A stretch of 64,000 bases of DNA from Larix kaempferi (lineage: Eukaryota; Streptophyta; Pinopsida; Pinales; Pinaceae), in contig BSBM01000125.1 in the NCBI GenBank assembly GCA_027924585.1, positions 3,167,001 to 3,231,000 of the forward strand, given 5' to 3'. A model generated the notes under the pieces. It ran no database searches. It was not told where the DNA came from and saw only the letters and a list, made by a program, of their open reading frames with translations. The position numbers were made by a program, and so were the translations under genes. Numbering within the stretch: position 1 is the first letter of the stretch; every line of letters begins with the position of its first letter. Below, in pieces: positions 11,752 to 23,600 of the stretch.

Positions 11752-12056
11752 AGATTCAAGATACAGATGTTATTCTGGAGTTTGGATGTGTTTGTGACAG
11801 ATGCAATAATATTTTTCCTTACATGTTTTCCATTTTTAGTGTTTCATATGTCTGGCTAGTTATGCAAAATAAAAATCCATTTGATATTTATTTTAGTATT
11901 TTTTTGTTGAAAATGGTTTCAGGTTATAGACTTGTAGAGAAATCATACATATTCAAAGACTTATATTTCTCAACTACATTCAAAACTTACAATATTTTGA
12001 TGGGGTTGTTTGGGGCTCATGAATGAATTTTCTGCTACATAATTTATTGAGAAACA
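11752..12056 (+). other. 5' flank of the hAT transposase gene
   Basis: This AT-rich segment separates the right inverted-repeat arm from the hAT start codon. An in-frame TGA lies three codons before the ATG at 12057, which supports that start. No clear TATA box or hAT terminal repeat was picked out. Confidence 0.4.
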
Positions 12057-14219
12057 ATGTCTAGAATTGGTCGACCTAAAAAGCATGGGAGACAAACAAC
12101 ACTTGATAATGCGTTTAACTTGAGTCGACATGATGCAAATGTTGAAGAAGATGTTGATTTTGAAATTGATAAGAATATTGAAGAAGAAGGCCGTCAAGAA
12201 AAGAAAGGAAAAGGAGTAGCTACCAAAAGATCATTCAAACATGGATGGAAGTTAATGCACAAATGGGCTTATCCGATAATAGGTCCAAATGGTGAAGAGT
12301 GCATCAAATGTTTATGGTGTGTTAAATTCAAAGGAGATACGCCATTTGCAAAGGAAGGTAGCAGCACAATCCAATTAAGTGCATTAAATGTTCATGCATC
12401 ATCAGAGGCTCATAAACGTTCAATTCATCTATTGGAATATGAATCAAGCCAACCCTGTTTACCCATCTCAAAGCATGTTGAACTAATGCTGAATGTTGAA
12501 AAATCTAGAATAGTTAGTGCTATGGAAACTATGTATTTTGTGGCTATAAGGGATTTACCTTTAGAAATGTACAAAGACTTATGTGACCTGCACAGGTATA
12601 AGAGAACTCCTAATATGCCATTAACCAATGAATATTCTTCATATATTAATATCACTTCTGGTAAAGAGTTTTTACTTGCAGCAAAAGAGGTTTATTGGGA
12701 AAAGTTGAAGGCAGAAATTTGTTCTAGCCCTTTTTATTCCATTTTGGTTGATGAAAGCACAGATAAAACAATGCAGCAACACTTGATTGTATATATTACC
12801 TATCTAATGGATGGAGGGAGAGGGTCATGCATGACAAAATTTATTCGACTTTTGAAAATCAAAGATAGCACTGCACAATCCATGTATGAATCACTTTCAG
12901 GGCTATTATCTGAGATGAAGTTGTCAAAACATCAAATGGTGGGTTTTGGGTCAGATGGAGCCTCATCTATGAGAGGTATCCATGAAGGTTTGGCAGCTAA
13001 GTTGCTCCGGGAGGTGCCTCATTTGTTATGTATTCACTGTATAGCACATCGTGAGGCCTTAGCTATAACAGATGCTACAAACTATTTTCCTGAATTTAAG
13101 TATATTGATAAACTAGCCAATAAAGTATATTCATGGCTAGGAAAATCTGCAAAGAGGCATGGAGAATTTAAGAGTTTGTTGGACCTATTTCAAATTGACA
13201 AGCTGCAAATACTTCAAATTCATCACATCCGATGGCTTTCTAGGGGGCAGGTTATGAACAGGCTTGTTAAAGTCATGCCAGCATTGTTACACGAATGGAA
13301 AAATGATGATGCAAAGATGTATGAAATGGGAACACTATTTCAAGTTCAATTTTGCATCCATTTGCTTGCTGATGTTCTTACTGAACTAAATAAATTGAGC
13401 CAAGGATTTCAAGAGGAACATATTGATATAACATCCATTGGCATGCAATTAGATGTGGTCATTGATCTTCTTCGGAGGAGATTCTTGCGAAACATATTTG
13501 GGGTTGGTTCTCAACATGTTGCATCTTTCTTGAAGAAATCTGAAAATGGAAATTTGGAGTTTATTGATAATACAGGTGTTTCACATGTCCATTCATTAAG
13601 ATTTGAACCAATACCAAATTCACTTGGGTCTGGTACTATGGAAGATTGTATTCACTTAGGAAAAGCATTTATCCAAAAACTGATTGATTGTCTCAATGAT
13701 AGATTTACAGATTTACCTATGTTCAATGCAGCAAAGTTTTTTAGTCCCCGTTGCTACTTTGAAGAAGAAGATGAAAGAGATTCTGAAACAAAACGATGGT
13801 TGTTACGTCTATGTGAAAAATTTGATGTTGGAAACTCACCAATAATTGATACTGAAAAATGTGAAGGTGAAATGGAAAGTTTTGTTGTCACTCTACATCG
13901 AGCCTATCCAAAGAAAAACTTGTTTGGAACATGGGAGCAATGCAAAGGTGAACCAGAGTGGTGGGATTCTTTTCCAAATTTGATGAAATTATGGCAGATT
14001 GTTCTTATTCTTCCAGCAAGTACTGCTAGTTGTGAAAGAGGATTCTCTAAGTTGAACCGTATAAAAAATGATGATAGATCTAGACTTTGTTTAGAAACCT
14101 TAGATACTTTAATGTTTTTATCTCTATCAGCACCTCAGGAGTTGCATGAGGTAGATTGGAATGCAGTTTATGAAACTTGGACAAAAATGAAGTTGCGGCG
14201 ACCTCTTCCATTAGGTTGA
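12057..14219 (+). CDS. hAT-family transposase, intact
   Basis: A single uninterrupted 720-codon ORF encodes a cut-and-paste DNA transposase of the hAT superfamily, of the type related to zinc-finger MYM-like and DUF4371 proteins. Order: GRPKK basic motif at 5-9; a PIP-box-like QTTLDNAF at 13-20; an acidic stretch at 29-44; a BED/TTF-type zinc finger with C82, C85, C88, H113 and H119; an RNase H-like core with VDESTD (candidate catalytic D232) and GFGSDGASSM (D300), followed by CIHCIAH at 325-331; and the C-terminal hATC dimerisation motif ASTASCERGFSKLNRIK (candidate E660). Length and motifs are complete, with no stop or frameshift, so the protein could be functional. It lies about 300 bases from the inverted-repeat-flanked P-protein fragment. 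Element termini and the 8-bp target duplication typical of hATs were not found. Confidence 0.88.
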   Translation: MSRIGRPKKHGRQTTLDNAFNLSRHDANVEEDVDFEIDKNIEEEGRQEKKGKGVATKRSFKHGWKLMHKWAYPIIGPNGEECIKCLWCVKFKGDTPFAKEGSSTIQLSALNVHASSEAHKRSIHLLEYESSQPCLPISKHVELMLNVEKSRIVSAMETMYFVAIRDLPLEMYKDLCDLHRYKRTPNMPLTNEYSSYINITSGKEFLLAAKEVYWEKLKAEICSSPFYSILVDESTDKTMQQHLIVYITYLMDGGRGSCMTKFIRLLKIKDSTAQSMYESLSGLLSEMKLSKHQMVGFGSDGASSMRGIHEGLAAKLLREVPHLLCIHCIAHREALAITDATNYFPEFKYIDKLANKVYSWLGKSAKRHGEFKSLLDLFQIDKLQILQIHHIRWLSRGQVMNRLVKVMPALLHEWKNDDAKMYEMGTLFQVQFCIHLLADVLTELNKLSQGFQEEHIDITSIGMQLDVVIDLLRRRFLRNIFGVGSQHVASFLKKSENGNLEFIDNTGVSHVHSLRFEPIPNSLGSGTMEDCIHLGKAFIQKLIDCLNDRFTDLPMFNAAKFFSPRCYFEEEDERDSETKRWLLRLCEKFDVGNSPIIDTEKCEGEMESFVVTLHRAYPKKNLFGTWEQCKGEPEWWDSFPNLMKLWQIVLILPASTASCERGFSKLNRIKNDDRSRLCLETLDTLMFLSLSAPQELHEVDWNAVYETWTKMKLRRPLPLG

Positions 14220-14628
14220 GTAAGTTGATGATGATACAATATTTTAATCAATATTGTAATGTCTATTTTTTTGTAGTTCGATATAAGAATGTTATTACTA
14301 TGTAGCAGAAACTATTTTCAATGTGGCTCCATCAAGTTACCATATGTTTAGTAGGACTTGTATCATAGTTATAATAGTCTTTGCAAACATATAACCATCT
14401 TAAGATAGTGGTTTGATATGGATAGAGTAATTTTGAAATACTGATTTATATTTTTCAAAAAATATTATTAGTTTTCAACTGATTTTGTCCATTTCATCCA
14501 ATTGATAAAGGTCCCTCTTTGTTCATGTCCATGCTACCTTGGCTTATTTAGCATATATTTTTATTTTTAATGAAAAATCTGTGTCTGACCTCTTTCATAT
14601 TTAAGGCATGCCCATGATGCATTTTTAT
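14220..14628. other. 3' flank of the hAT gene
   Basis: This AT-rich sequence has no ORF and presumably includes the 3' untranslated part of the element. Confidence 0.4.
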
Positions 14629-14744
14629 TCAGATTTGTTATCATATTCAGATTTGTTATTATATTCAGATTTGTTATCATATTCAGATTTGTTATTATAT
14701 TCAAATTTGTTATCATATTCAGATTTGTTATTATAAGATGGCTT
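14629..14744 (+). repeat. 18-bp minisatellite
   Basis: A unit close to ATTCAGATTTGTTATCAT is repeated about six times, alternating between TATC and TATT variants. Related single units appear again near 15228-15300. The minus ORF at 14567-14749 (repeating NLNMIT / NLNIIT) is the translation of this array, not a gene. Confidence 0.9.
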
Positions 14745-16640
14745 CTCATTTATTGTATCACTGTTGGTGCTTGATGTTGGCACTCTTATGGCCTGTAAAT
14801 GACATCCTGGGAATATTCGTTGATGATTAGTTGAATCTCATCACAATCCCTGTTTGATTACTACACTGTTCATTCTTTGGAGGAGTGAATAATATGAGCA
14901 GCGTCGTTGTAGTTTTTGTTGCAAGACTGATAAGCATACATGCATACAATGCACATTTTGAATTCAGTGGCTCTTTCTTGAATGCACAGATGATTGAACT
15001 TCCAAGAAAAGATGGGATACTTCAATCCATTGTGCCTTTTATAATAATTATAATACTTATTATCTGATTACAGGAGACGAATCAGACCATGTATTTCTTA
15101 TTGGAAAAATAGTTGTTACACAGTGTATTCCTTCATTGGCAGACACCAATCATATACAGGTTTTGCAGCACTACCATATCATTCCAATGATTAAACATGA
15201 ATGTTGAAGATAAGGATACTTGCATTCATATTCAGATTTTTCCTCCTTTCCCCTGTACTTGCATTCATATTCAGATTTGTCCTCATTGTTGTCATATTCA
15301 GTTTTACAGCAATGCCAATTTTATTATGTTTATTTATGACTGAAAACAATTTTAGAGACTATGAGTTTCATTAATTTGTATGTCAGTTATGGCTGCAAGG
15401 TATTGTCATTTGGGCTACAGTCAGATCCATGTGTTTGATTAATATCACATGTCTAATAATATATCCACTTAAAAAATAGCATGTGTACTTCATTTTGCAA
15501 TATCTCATTAGGTGAGATGTACCACATCTCTAATAGTATATCCATTTAAAAATAACATGTATACTTCATTTTGGGCTATCTCATAAATTTACAACACTTT
15601 AAAAATAAAACACCAAGTAAGTTGGTTTTGTCTAATTAAATGTCATGATCGAGTTATTCTGGTCCAAGTTTCTACTCTCCAAGTCCATGAGATGAATAAC
15701 ATCTCTAACGATATTTTGGTTCAAGATAAGTTTTTGTTTCTATGTACATATATATCTAATTACATGTATTTTAGGTTTTCATGTTTGGTTTCAACCTTCA
15801 ACACATTCACAAGGAGTTTGACATCCATTAAATTGTGATAAAGGTAATGAAATGAAGCGCTTTGTCATTTGACATTTTGGTGTAGTTAGATGGAATTTAT
15901 CTTAATTTGCACACTATCCTTTTCATTTCAATACGATTCTTATTAACATTACTACTTTTTTTCAGGTTAATGGCAACCGCAGACTACAATCCCAATATAA
16001 ACCAGATGGCTACACTCAGCCCAACTATTACTATGCTGATAGAGTTGACAACAAATGTAGTCAAAGACAATGAATTTGGAGCATTAAAGTAATTGAGTTG
16101 TTGTGTGGTTCAATGAACTTAGTTCAATAATGTGCAAACATATGGTGATCTATCCCTTAGTATGAAATCTTTTTTTCTAAGATTTTGTTTCAAGACAAGT
16201 CTTTTGTTCTATGTACACATATTGGTGTAAACCAATGTCTTTTGATATAAAGCAAGCATAGTTACTTTTGTTTTTTCTATGAACACGTTTCATTACTTGC
16301 CAATACAAGCTCTGTTGGTTATAAAACAAGTGATTTCTTCATATTGTTGTTTTTTTTCCTTTTGTTTTTGAAATTTATTTTATATAGGTTCTTGGGTTAT
16401 TTAACTAGCCCATATTAATATAATCTTGCTTATTAAAATTTATAGAGCGGAACAATGCAAATATCGCCATTCTGTTAGTGAATTGATAAAAACAATAATG
16501 AAATTTTGATGTACTATAACATTTTCAAATGAAAAGAATGATTTATTTTTGCATGTCAGCACTGAAGGGTTCGATATCTCATAGCCCTTCAAAGTGAAAT
16601 GCGACCCTACCCTTCAAATTTGATCCCTAGTTCCGAACTT
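14745..16640. other. No clear gene; small duplication at 15455-15580
   Basis: A segment of about 80 bases beginning CATGTCTAATAATATATCCA is duplicated with changes at about 15455-15530 and 15531-15590. A short ORF after a TTTTTTTCAG acceptor-like site at 15965 has no recognisable domain. Confidence 0.4.
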
Positions 16641-18850
16641 CCGGCTTTCTGTACAATTAATTCTGAACATTAAAAAAAAAATTGATGAGACTCGACACCA
16701 TCAAAATTCTGAATTCATGAGAATTCTGACAATCGAATTCAGTGTTATTGTTGCGGACATTAAAAAAGAGTTCTGACAGTGGAAGAAAAGTGTACTGCAC
16801 ACTGCTGAACCTTCCTTTCCCAATAATGCCCGAACCTCCACCTTCCCAGTAAAGCGGCGAACTGAATTGAAAGTTGACAAGCCAACAACAAGACTGGGGA
16901 TGGGGAGGCGTGGCATTCTTGCGGTACAAAATTTACCAAAGCATATGTAGATCACAACCCTTGTAGGCCGGATGTGTCGCGTATTTCATTGAGTTGATTT
17001 TGATTTTTTTTATTCATATTATTATACCCGCAGAAGGCAAGTATATAGCAATCAGTTTGCATTTCACTTTTAATTAATTTACAAATTTTCATTTTAAAAT
17101 TTTATATGTTAAGGATGATACGGCATCTATATTTAATTCATTTTTCAATAATAAAAAAATTCTTTTGAAATTGCATATTAAACTTTAAGAAATTATAATA
17201 TATAGATCTTTATATATAAAATTATAAAAATAATTAAATTTATACTAATCAAATTTCTCTTTTAAAATAAAAATATAAACAACTTATTAAAAATAAATAA
17301 TCAACTTTAAATGCCATGTTATTATTAGTATTTAAAATTTTGTAACTAACCATTATCATATCTAGGGGATTAAATCAACAATATAAAAGTCCTTAAGTGT
17401 AATGGATCTATTTTATTCTATTATCAAATTGAAGGTAACGGGTTGATGGCATTAGCTAGTATACTAAGTAAGCCATTCTCACCTAAATTTGCAACTCTCG
17501 AACTAATGTCCAACTAGTGAAGAAGTTAGCATCTATGATTGGAGACTGAGATTGAATTGCAAACGGAGTCAAACAACATAACATAGCTTATAAGGTATTC
17601 ATGTCCTTCAACTATTTTGGATTTTCTCTAAACAACTGCAACGTTGTAATGATCTAGTCAAAAGGCCTAACTATAACTTTATTAAATTTGATAGTATATC
17701 CTACACTACCAACAACAACATATCCATTGGTTTTATTGATAAGTTCAACAAAATTCTCAATATTCTCTTTGTTCTAGTTGTTAAACTTAATGTGTGGTGA
17801 CTCTAGATGCAACATTATTGTGAAAGACAACAATAAAGCCTTGATATGTTTTAAGAGTGGAGGACTCCACTTGTTCCACAATAATGCCCTCAAATATCTC
17901 CCCCAAATATCCCACTTTATTAGTCACCCAAAATGATATGTTTAACGATATCCAAGCTCAATGATTCATCATCAAGAACATGGTGGACATTATCAATATG
18001 ATTAAGCACAACAAATTTTGTTGATTCCTTGATTTATGAAGCTAACTTAGAACTTAGTTGTTGCTTTTGGTGCATCCAAATGAAGACATGAGTCTATGCA
18101 ACATAGTTTAGAAAAATAAAATATTGACTCAAATGATTCTTTCTATTACTAATTTAAAATTTCTCATGAGTTTGCACAACGCATGATTTAGACAAGGAGA
18201 GTGTCACACATTATAGCATATGCTTTTTTTAGAAAAAATTAAGTGTATATATTTTTAGTAAGAAAATTATTTTCATATTCTCTCCTTTCATATGTAGTAA
18301 CATAATTATCATTATTTTAACATTAAAAAACAAGTAAAGATTTAAAAAGAATTTTAAAAAACTTTTAAAATTATATACTAGTAATTCACTTTACATTTTT
18401 TTTTGTTAATATCTAAAAACGTATCCATGTACGATTACAACAAAACATTATTAAAAAATAATAAATTAATTTTAAATTTTAAAAAATCTAAAGCTAAAAA
18501 AAATAATAAGCAATTATTAATTATTAAAAATATTAAAAAAAAACTAAAAAACCAATTTTTAAAACATAAAAAAATTAGAAAATTACTATTGTTATTATTT
18601 TTTTGAAAAATACTATTATTATTATTTTTAAAAATTACTTTCAAAATTATTATTTTTGGCATCTTGTTAATTGGTTTTTTGATTGTATCCTTAGCATACA
18701 ACAAAACATTTTTTTATTTTACTAATTATTTTTATTATCAAAATTTATTTATTTATTTCTAAATTAATTTTATTTTCTTCTTAAAAAGCAGGTATAAGCA
18801 GCTTTGTTGCTATTTTAACTTGTTATAATCGAATTCGATATTTATGTTGT
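16641..18850. other. No gene seen; very AT-rich from about 17030 to 18780
   Basis: Two overlapping minus-strand ORFs (16657-16955) have no recognisable motif. The rest is low-complexity AT-rich DNA in which both strands give Lys/Asn- or Phe/Leu/Ile-rich ORFs by composition alone (for example 18403-18704). Confidence 0.45.
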
Positions 18851-19162
18851 AGGTGTTTATTAATGCTTACACTGTCTCGGAATTGTAGCGTATTCCTTGT
18901 CTATAGAATAAAATGCTGTCACTTCATGCGATGCGATTTACAAATTTCGCCACGCGTCCACCAGTTTCATGGAGTTTTAACCCTACTCCTCCGTCAATTT
19001 CAGGCGGTTTTCCAGTTTCCAAGAGTTCGACGGTCACAAGGTCATAACACGGAAAACTTCCCCGTCACATGAAAACATATGGAACTGACGTGATTCACTA
19101 TGTTTTAGTTTTTGTTTCAATGAATTGAATGGGTTTAGCAAGGGTTTGTTGAAGTAGCTGCC

Positions 19163-19689
19163 ATGGCGGAACAACAAGTCGCGGTATCTACTCCATAGAA
19201 GTGTCGCGCAGAGAACATAGCAGTGGATAAAAACTTCAAGAAAACAGAAATGGTGGATTTTACGCAAGAAGTAAACCCTAGTCAAGCTTCACCTTAGTAC
19301 TGGGAAGAAAATTAGTGAAAACTGTGAAGAAGATGAATATTCATTCCGAGAAGAAGCTTCACATTTGTACTAGGAAGAAAATCACTGAAAACTATGAAGA
19401 AGATGAATATTCATTCGGAAAAGAAGAAGATGAAATTAATGATGATTGTGAAAAAGAAGATGAAGTTAATGATGACTACGAAGAAGAACCTTCTACAAGC
19501 TCGCGCCGCGCCGGGAGGAGAACCACAGTTCTAGAAGCATCATTGCCGAACAAAAACAAGATGAGGGTTACGCAGGAAGTAGCAAACGCGAAAGCAGTGG
19601 TAGCAATGGGGAAAACAGGGGAGTTCGTTTTGCCGAGGGTTCCAATGCATTTAGTGTTGCATTTTCCAGAATTATGGAGAAAAAAGTAG
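19163..19689 (+). pseudogene. Disrupted ORF with acidic region, unidentified
   Basis: An ATG at 19163 opens a frame (MAEQQVAVSTP) that hits a TAG at 19196-19198, continues open, and ends near 19296. A block of about 70 bases beginning AAGCTTCAC is duplicated in tandem (19284 and 19354). Because 70 is not a multiple of three, the duplication shifts the frame. The downstream ORF, with ATG at 19333, runs to 19689 (118 codons). It has an acidic stretch rich in Glu and Asp, then SSRRAGRR and a C-terminal segment GEFVLPRVPMHLVLHFPELW. I do not recognise the family. The duplication plus stop suggests a broken first exon of a gene. Confidence 0.35.
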
Positions 19690-19719
19690 CAGATGATGGT
19701 TGGCAATATTTTTTATTTT

Positions 19720-20000
19720 TAAATTATATGTTCTTATTTACAGTAAATGTTGAAATTGATAATATTTTTTAATTTTTAAATTATATGTTTTATTTACAGC
19801 ATATGTTGAAACATTTTGTCTTGGTGAATTGCAATGTTTATAAATAGTTGGATTTTGATGGAACTGTATTCATGTATATGGAATGGATTTATATAAAAAA
19901 GAAAAGAATGAGATTGTTTTGTTCATTAAATGACACTGTCTTTTTGATCTATGGATTTATATAAAAAGAAAAGAATGAGATTGTAAACGACATTGTCTTT
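19720..20000 (+). repeat. Two short imperfect tandem duplications
   Basis: AATTTTTAAATTATATGTT…TTTACAG…ATGTTGAAA is repeated at about 19722-19756 and 19769-19812. A second block, TATGGATTTATATAAAAA…GAATGAGATTGT, is repeated at about 19878 and 19950. Confidence 0.7.
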
Positions 20001-20414
20001 TTGACTTTTTGACAAGATAAGGGGTTTTTATTTCCTTTTTCTAAGAAGTAAAACAATTGGAATTGGAATGGAGGACTCATAATTGAAAATTGACAAACGT
20101 ATGGGAGGTTTTATGTTTTTTTCATATCTTTATACTAAATTTATCTTTTTGTTTTATAAAAATTCAGCTTTATATATAATACTTCAAGTTTGAAATAAAA
20201 GTATACATAATATTGCCCATACAACTCAAAAAATAACATTTGTGTGGTTATCTTGCAAAAAGTTATGCTTTAACGTATCATTACATATCACTCATTACAT
20301 ATGGCATTCATCCTAGGCACCTGAAAGGTGGCCTTCAAAAAGAGACCATGAAAACCTGCTCCTTGGCCAGAGACTCTCACAAAAACATATCAGATCAGAT
20401 CTTTAAAATATATA

Positions 20415-20433
20415 TTTTTTTCCCGAGAAAAAA
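20415..20433 (-). other. LINE-A 3'-terminal hairpin motif
   Basis: On the minus strand the last bases read TTTTTTCTCGGGAAAAAA, a U-run/A-run stem closed by C-G around a 4-base loop. LINE-B ends in the same motif with TTGG in the loop. A shared 3' end is expected if the reverse transcriptase recognises it or if it forms a termination signal. Confidence 0.6.
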
Positions 20434-20643
20434 GCATACTATTGATATTCAACTTTGAATCAAATAGTACATGATGTTCATTGATCAGTATCAAGGATCT
20501 ACCACCCTCAAAAGAGTGTGTAACAGGAATAACTTATACATTCAAAACCAAAAACAGACCAAAAGGTCCTTGGCCCAGCATATAGCTGTTTACAGATATA
20601 ACATGTTAAAAAAAACTATAACTTAATTACAGCAAACAGTGGA

Positions 20644-23600
20644 TCAGTCTAAATAGTAAAATCTGCCAGTGTCTACACACTGGTTCTCTAAGTATTCCTC
20701 CCACAAAATGTAATCTTCAGTAGCAGCCAAAGCAGATTTGGAGAGTAAGTCTGCCTGCACATTATGCTCCCGATAAATGTGCTCCAAAGTAAACTGACCC
20801 AGCTTCAGAAGTTCCTCCTTAACATGATCACACCAATAGGTCAAATTTAAAACATTCAGTTGATATTCACCCAATGCCCACTTAATAGTGACCCTGGAGT
20901 CACCAAAAATAAGTGCATTAACTAACCCAAAACAATTTGCCACCTTGGCCACACACCATAACGCCAGGATCTCAGCCTTCATGTTGGAGCCTTTACCACA
21001 TTTCATCTGCAAAGCAAAATAATGCTCACTATTAAGATATATCAGACCACCAGCCCCACATTCACCCGAGTCCGATGCACCATCAAAGAAACATATAGGG
21101 CGTGTAAATGTGAAGTTCAACGATCCAATGTTTCGAAGACTCCGGGATTTACAAACCCCCTGCACTTTCGAATAATAGCTGATAACCATCTCAGACACCT
21201 GCTGCAACCGAGGTTGTAAATCTTCAAAAATAGCCATATTCCTGGCTCTCCAAATGACCCAACAAACATAAATAGGCAAAAATCTGGTGTTCCCTACAGT
21301 CAGATCGCCAATTGTACAGAGAATTTGCAATGTAATCTCCAGCCCATCTAATATTAATATGAAAATAATGATAGAGATGTTCCCAAAGAGCCATGGTAAA
21401 AGAGCACTCCAGAAATAGATGCTTGGAAGTTTCCATATTGCTGCGACACAGTAAGCACATGCTGGGACCAGCCCATCCCATAGTTTGAAGGTTCTCCCAG
21501 GACTTCAGTCTATCATGTATTGCCAGCCAAAAGAAACACTTCATCTTGAGTGGTACAGGCCACTTCCAAAGTATGTTGCACCACCACTGCTTCGGGAATA
21601 TGCATCTACCTTTAATCAAATAATTGTATGCTGAGCTCACAGTAACGGACCCAGTATTGTCATTCCCACACCATACAACCTGGTCAGCACCTTCGATGAG
21701 CCGAATACCATTAGTGTTCAGTTTATGAATATAATACCTCCATTCGTCAATGCAAGCAGGACTTATCTGTAGGATGTCTTCAGTTAGCCAGTGACCAGTA
21801 TTTGTATTACCAATGGAATTCAATGTAACATAACCACCAGCCCGCAGTTGCTGTAGCAGCACTGGAGATAAACAGTATGAATCTTGTAACCCCACAATTG
21901 GATCTACCCCAATTGCAATCTCTTGCCCACCACCCAACTTTCCAACAAAGTTCCAATGCCAGCCATTTGTAGACTTTCAAAAATCCATTCCACATGGGGG
22001 ACACACCTCGGACCTTCTTAGCAGGAGTACGCAGCCAATGTGAGACTTCAAGTTTTATATATTTTTGATGAATCAGGTTCGACCATAATGTGCTGCCAAA
22101 AATGGCACGCCACAGGCTTTTTAATCTCAATGCAGCGCTAAAAATCGAGAGATCTCGAATACCCCATCCACCTGCATCAAGAGGCAATGATATCCTTTCC
22201 CACCCTACCATCACCAGATTGTGCTTAACTAAGCCACCAGACCATAAAAAATTGAACATCAATCTGCGCAAAGTATTAATAACAGAACTTGGAATGGGCA
22301 AAAGAGAAAGCCAGTACACCGGAGTTCCCAACAAAACAGACTTCACCAAGGTTAACTTACCCCCAATCGACAATAGTCGATATGTCCAATTGGAAATTCG
22401 GTTCTCAAATTTCTTGATGAGCCAATCCCAATCCTTGATTAAATATCCATTAGGCTTAAGTGTAAATCCCAGATACTTGAAACCATCATTGATACAACAG
22501 TAATTATATGGCAATAGATTTTGAATCTCCAGCACTCTGTCCTCCGAGATCAGGTTCCCATAAAAGCAAGTCTTTCTAATACTGACCAGCCATCCCAGAA
22601 GCCTTACAAAACAATGAAAGTATCTTCTGGAAATATCTCCATTCCGAAACAGTATCCAGACCAGCAAGCAGAACATCATCAACGAACAAAACATGTGTAA
22701 TATAGAAGTCTTTAGCAATTCTGATACCAGTAATCTTACCCTCCCGTTTAGCTTGTGAGATCATTCGGCTGAGGCCTTCAATAACCAGCAGGAAAAGAAG
22801 AGGAGAGAGTGAGCACCCCTGACGAATGCCCCTAGAACAGCTGAAAAAAGAGGTGGGAGCCCCATTCACCAGAACCGCTATATTAGCAGTGTCAACACAC
22901 GCCATAATCCATTTAATTGCCATTGTCGGGACCCCAATTTGGATCAAGATTAATCTAAGAAAGTCCCAGTTAACTCTATCATAGGCTTTCTCTAAATCAA
23001 TTTTGAGAAAGATAGCTTTTTTCTTCTTATATTTAGCAGAATGAAGAATCTCCTGCGTAATGCCCACAGCATCGTGAATCTGTCTGTCCTGTAAGAAGCC
23101 AAATTGTTCCTTAGAGATGTATCTAGAGAGCACTGGTTTCAACCTTCCAGCAATTATCTTAGAGACAATCTTGTAAACCAGGTTACAAAGCGCAATTGGT
23201 CTGAAGTCACCAAATTGCTTCGGATCATTGACCTTGGGAATAAGAGTTAAGAAAGTAGAATTTAAAGCCCCAGACATATAACCCTCCAGCCTGGTGTACT
23301 CCAGCAATCTGACCAGTTCATCCCCCATTAATTCAAAAAACTGTAGAAACAATTCCACCGTCCAGCCATCAGGGCCTGGACTCTTCTCCTTAGCGAAGAG
23401 TTTTCAGTGTACTTTCCACCTCTTCCAATGTCACTTCCCGATAAAATTCCGCAGCCGAGGTATCATCAAAGAACCTGGGAAAGTGCTGAATCACCTACAG
23501 CTGAGATTCTAAATCACAAGAAGTATCAGCAGAGTAAATATTGCGAAAATGCTCCAGAGCCAGTTTCTGGATCTCATGTTGGCCCGAGATAACAGCCCCC

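Noticed and set aside
14567-14749. Minus-strand protein of repeated NLNMIT units
   Set aside because: It is a direct translation of the 18-bp minisatellite.
18403-18704. Overlapping Lys/Asn-rich and Phe/Leu-rich ORFs
   Set aside because: They come from extreme AT composition on both strands.
22090-22503. 137-codon plus-strand ORF
   Set aside because: It is antisense to the LINE-A reverse-transcriptase/connection region, which has clear motifs on the minus strand.
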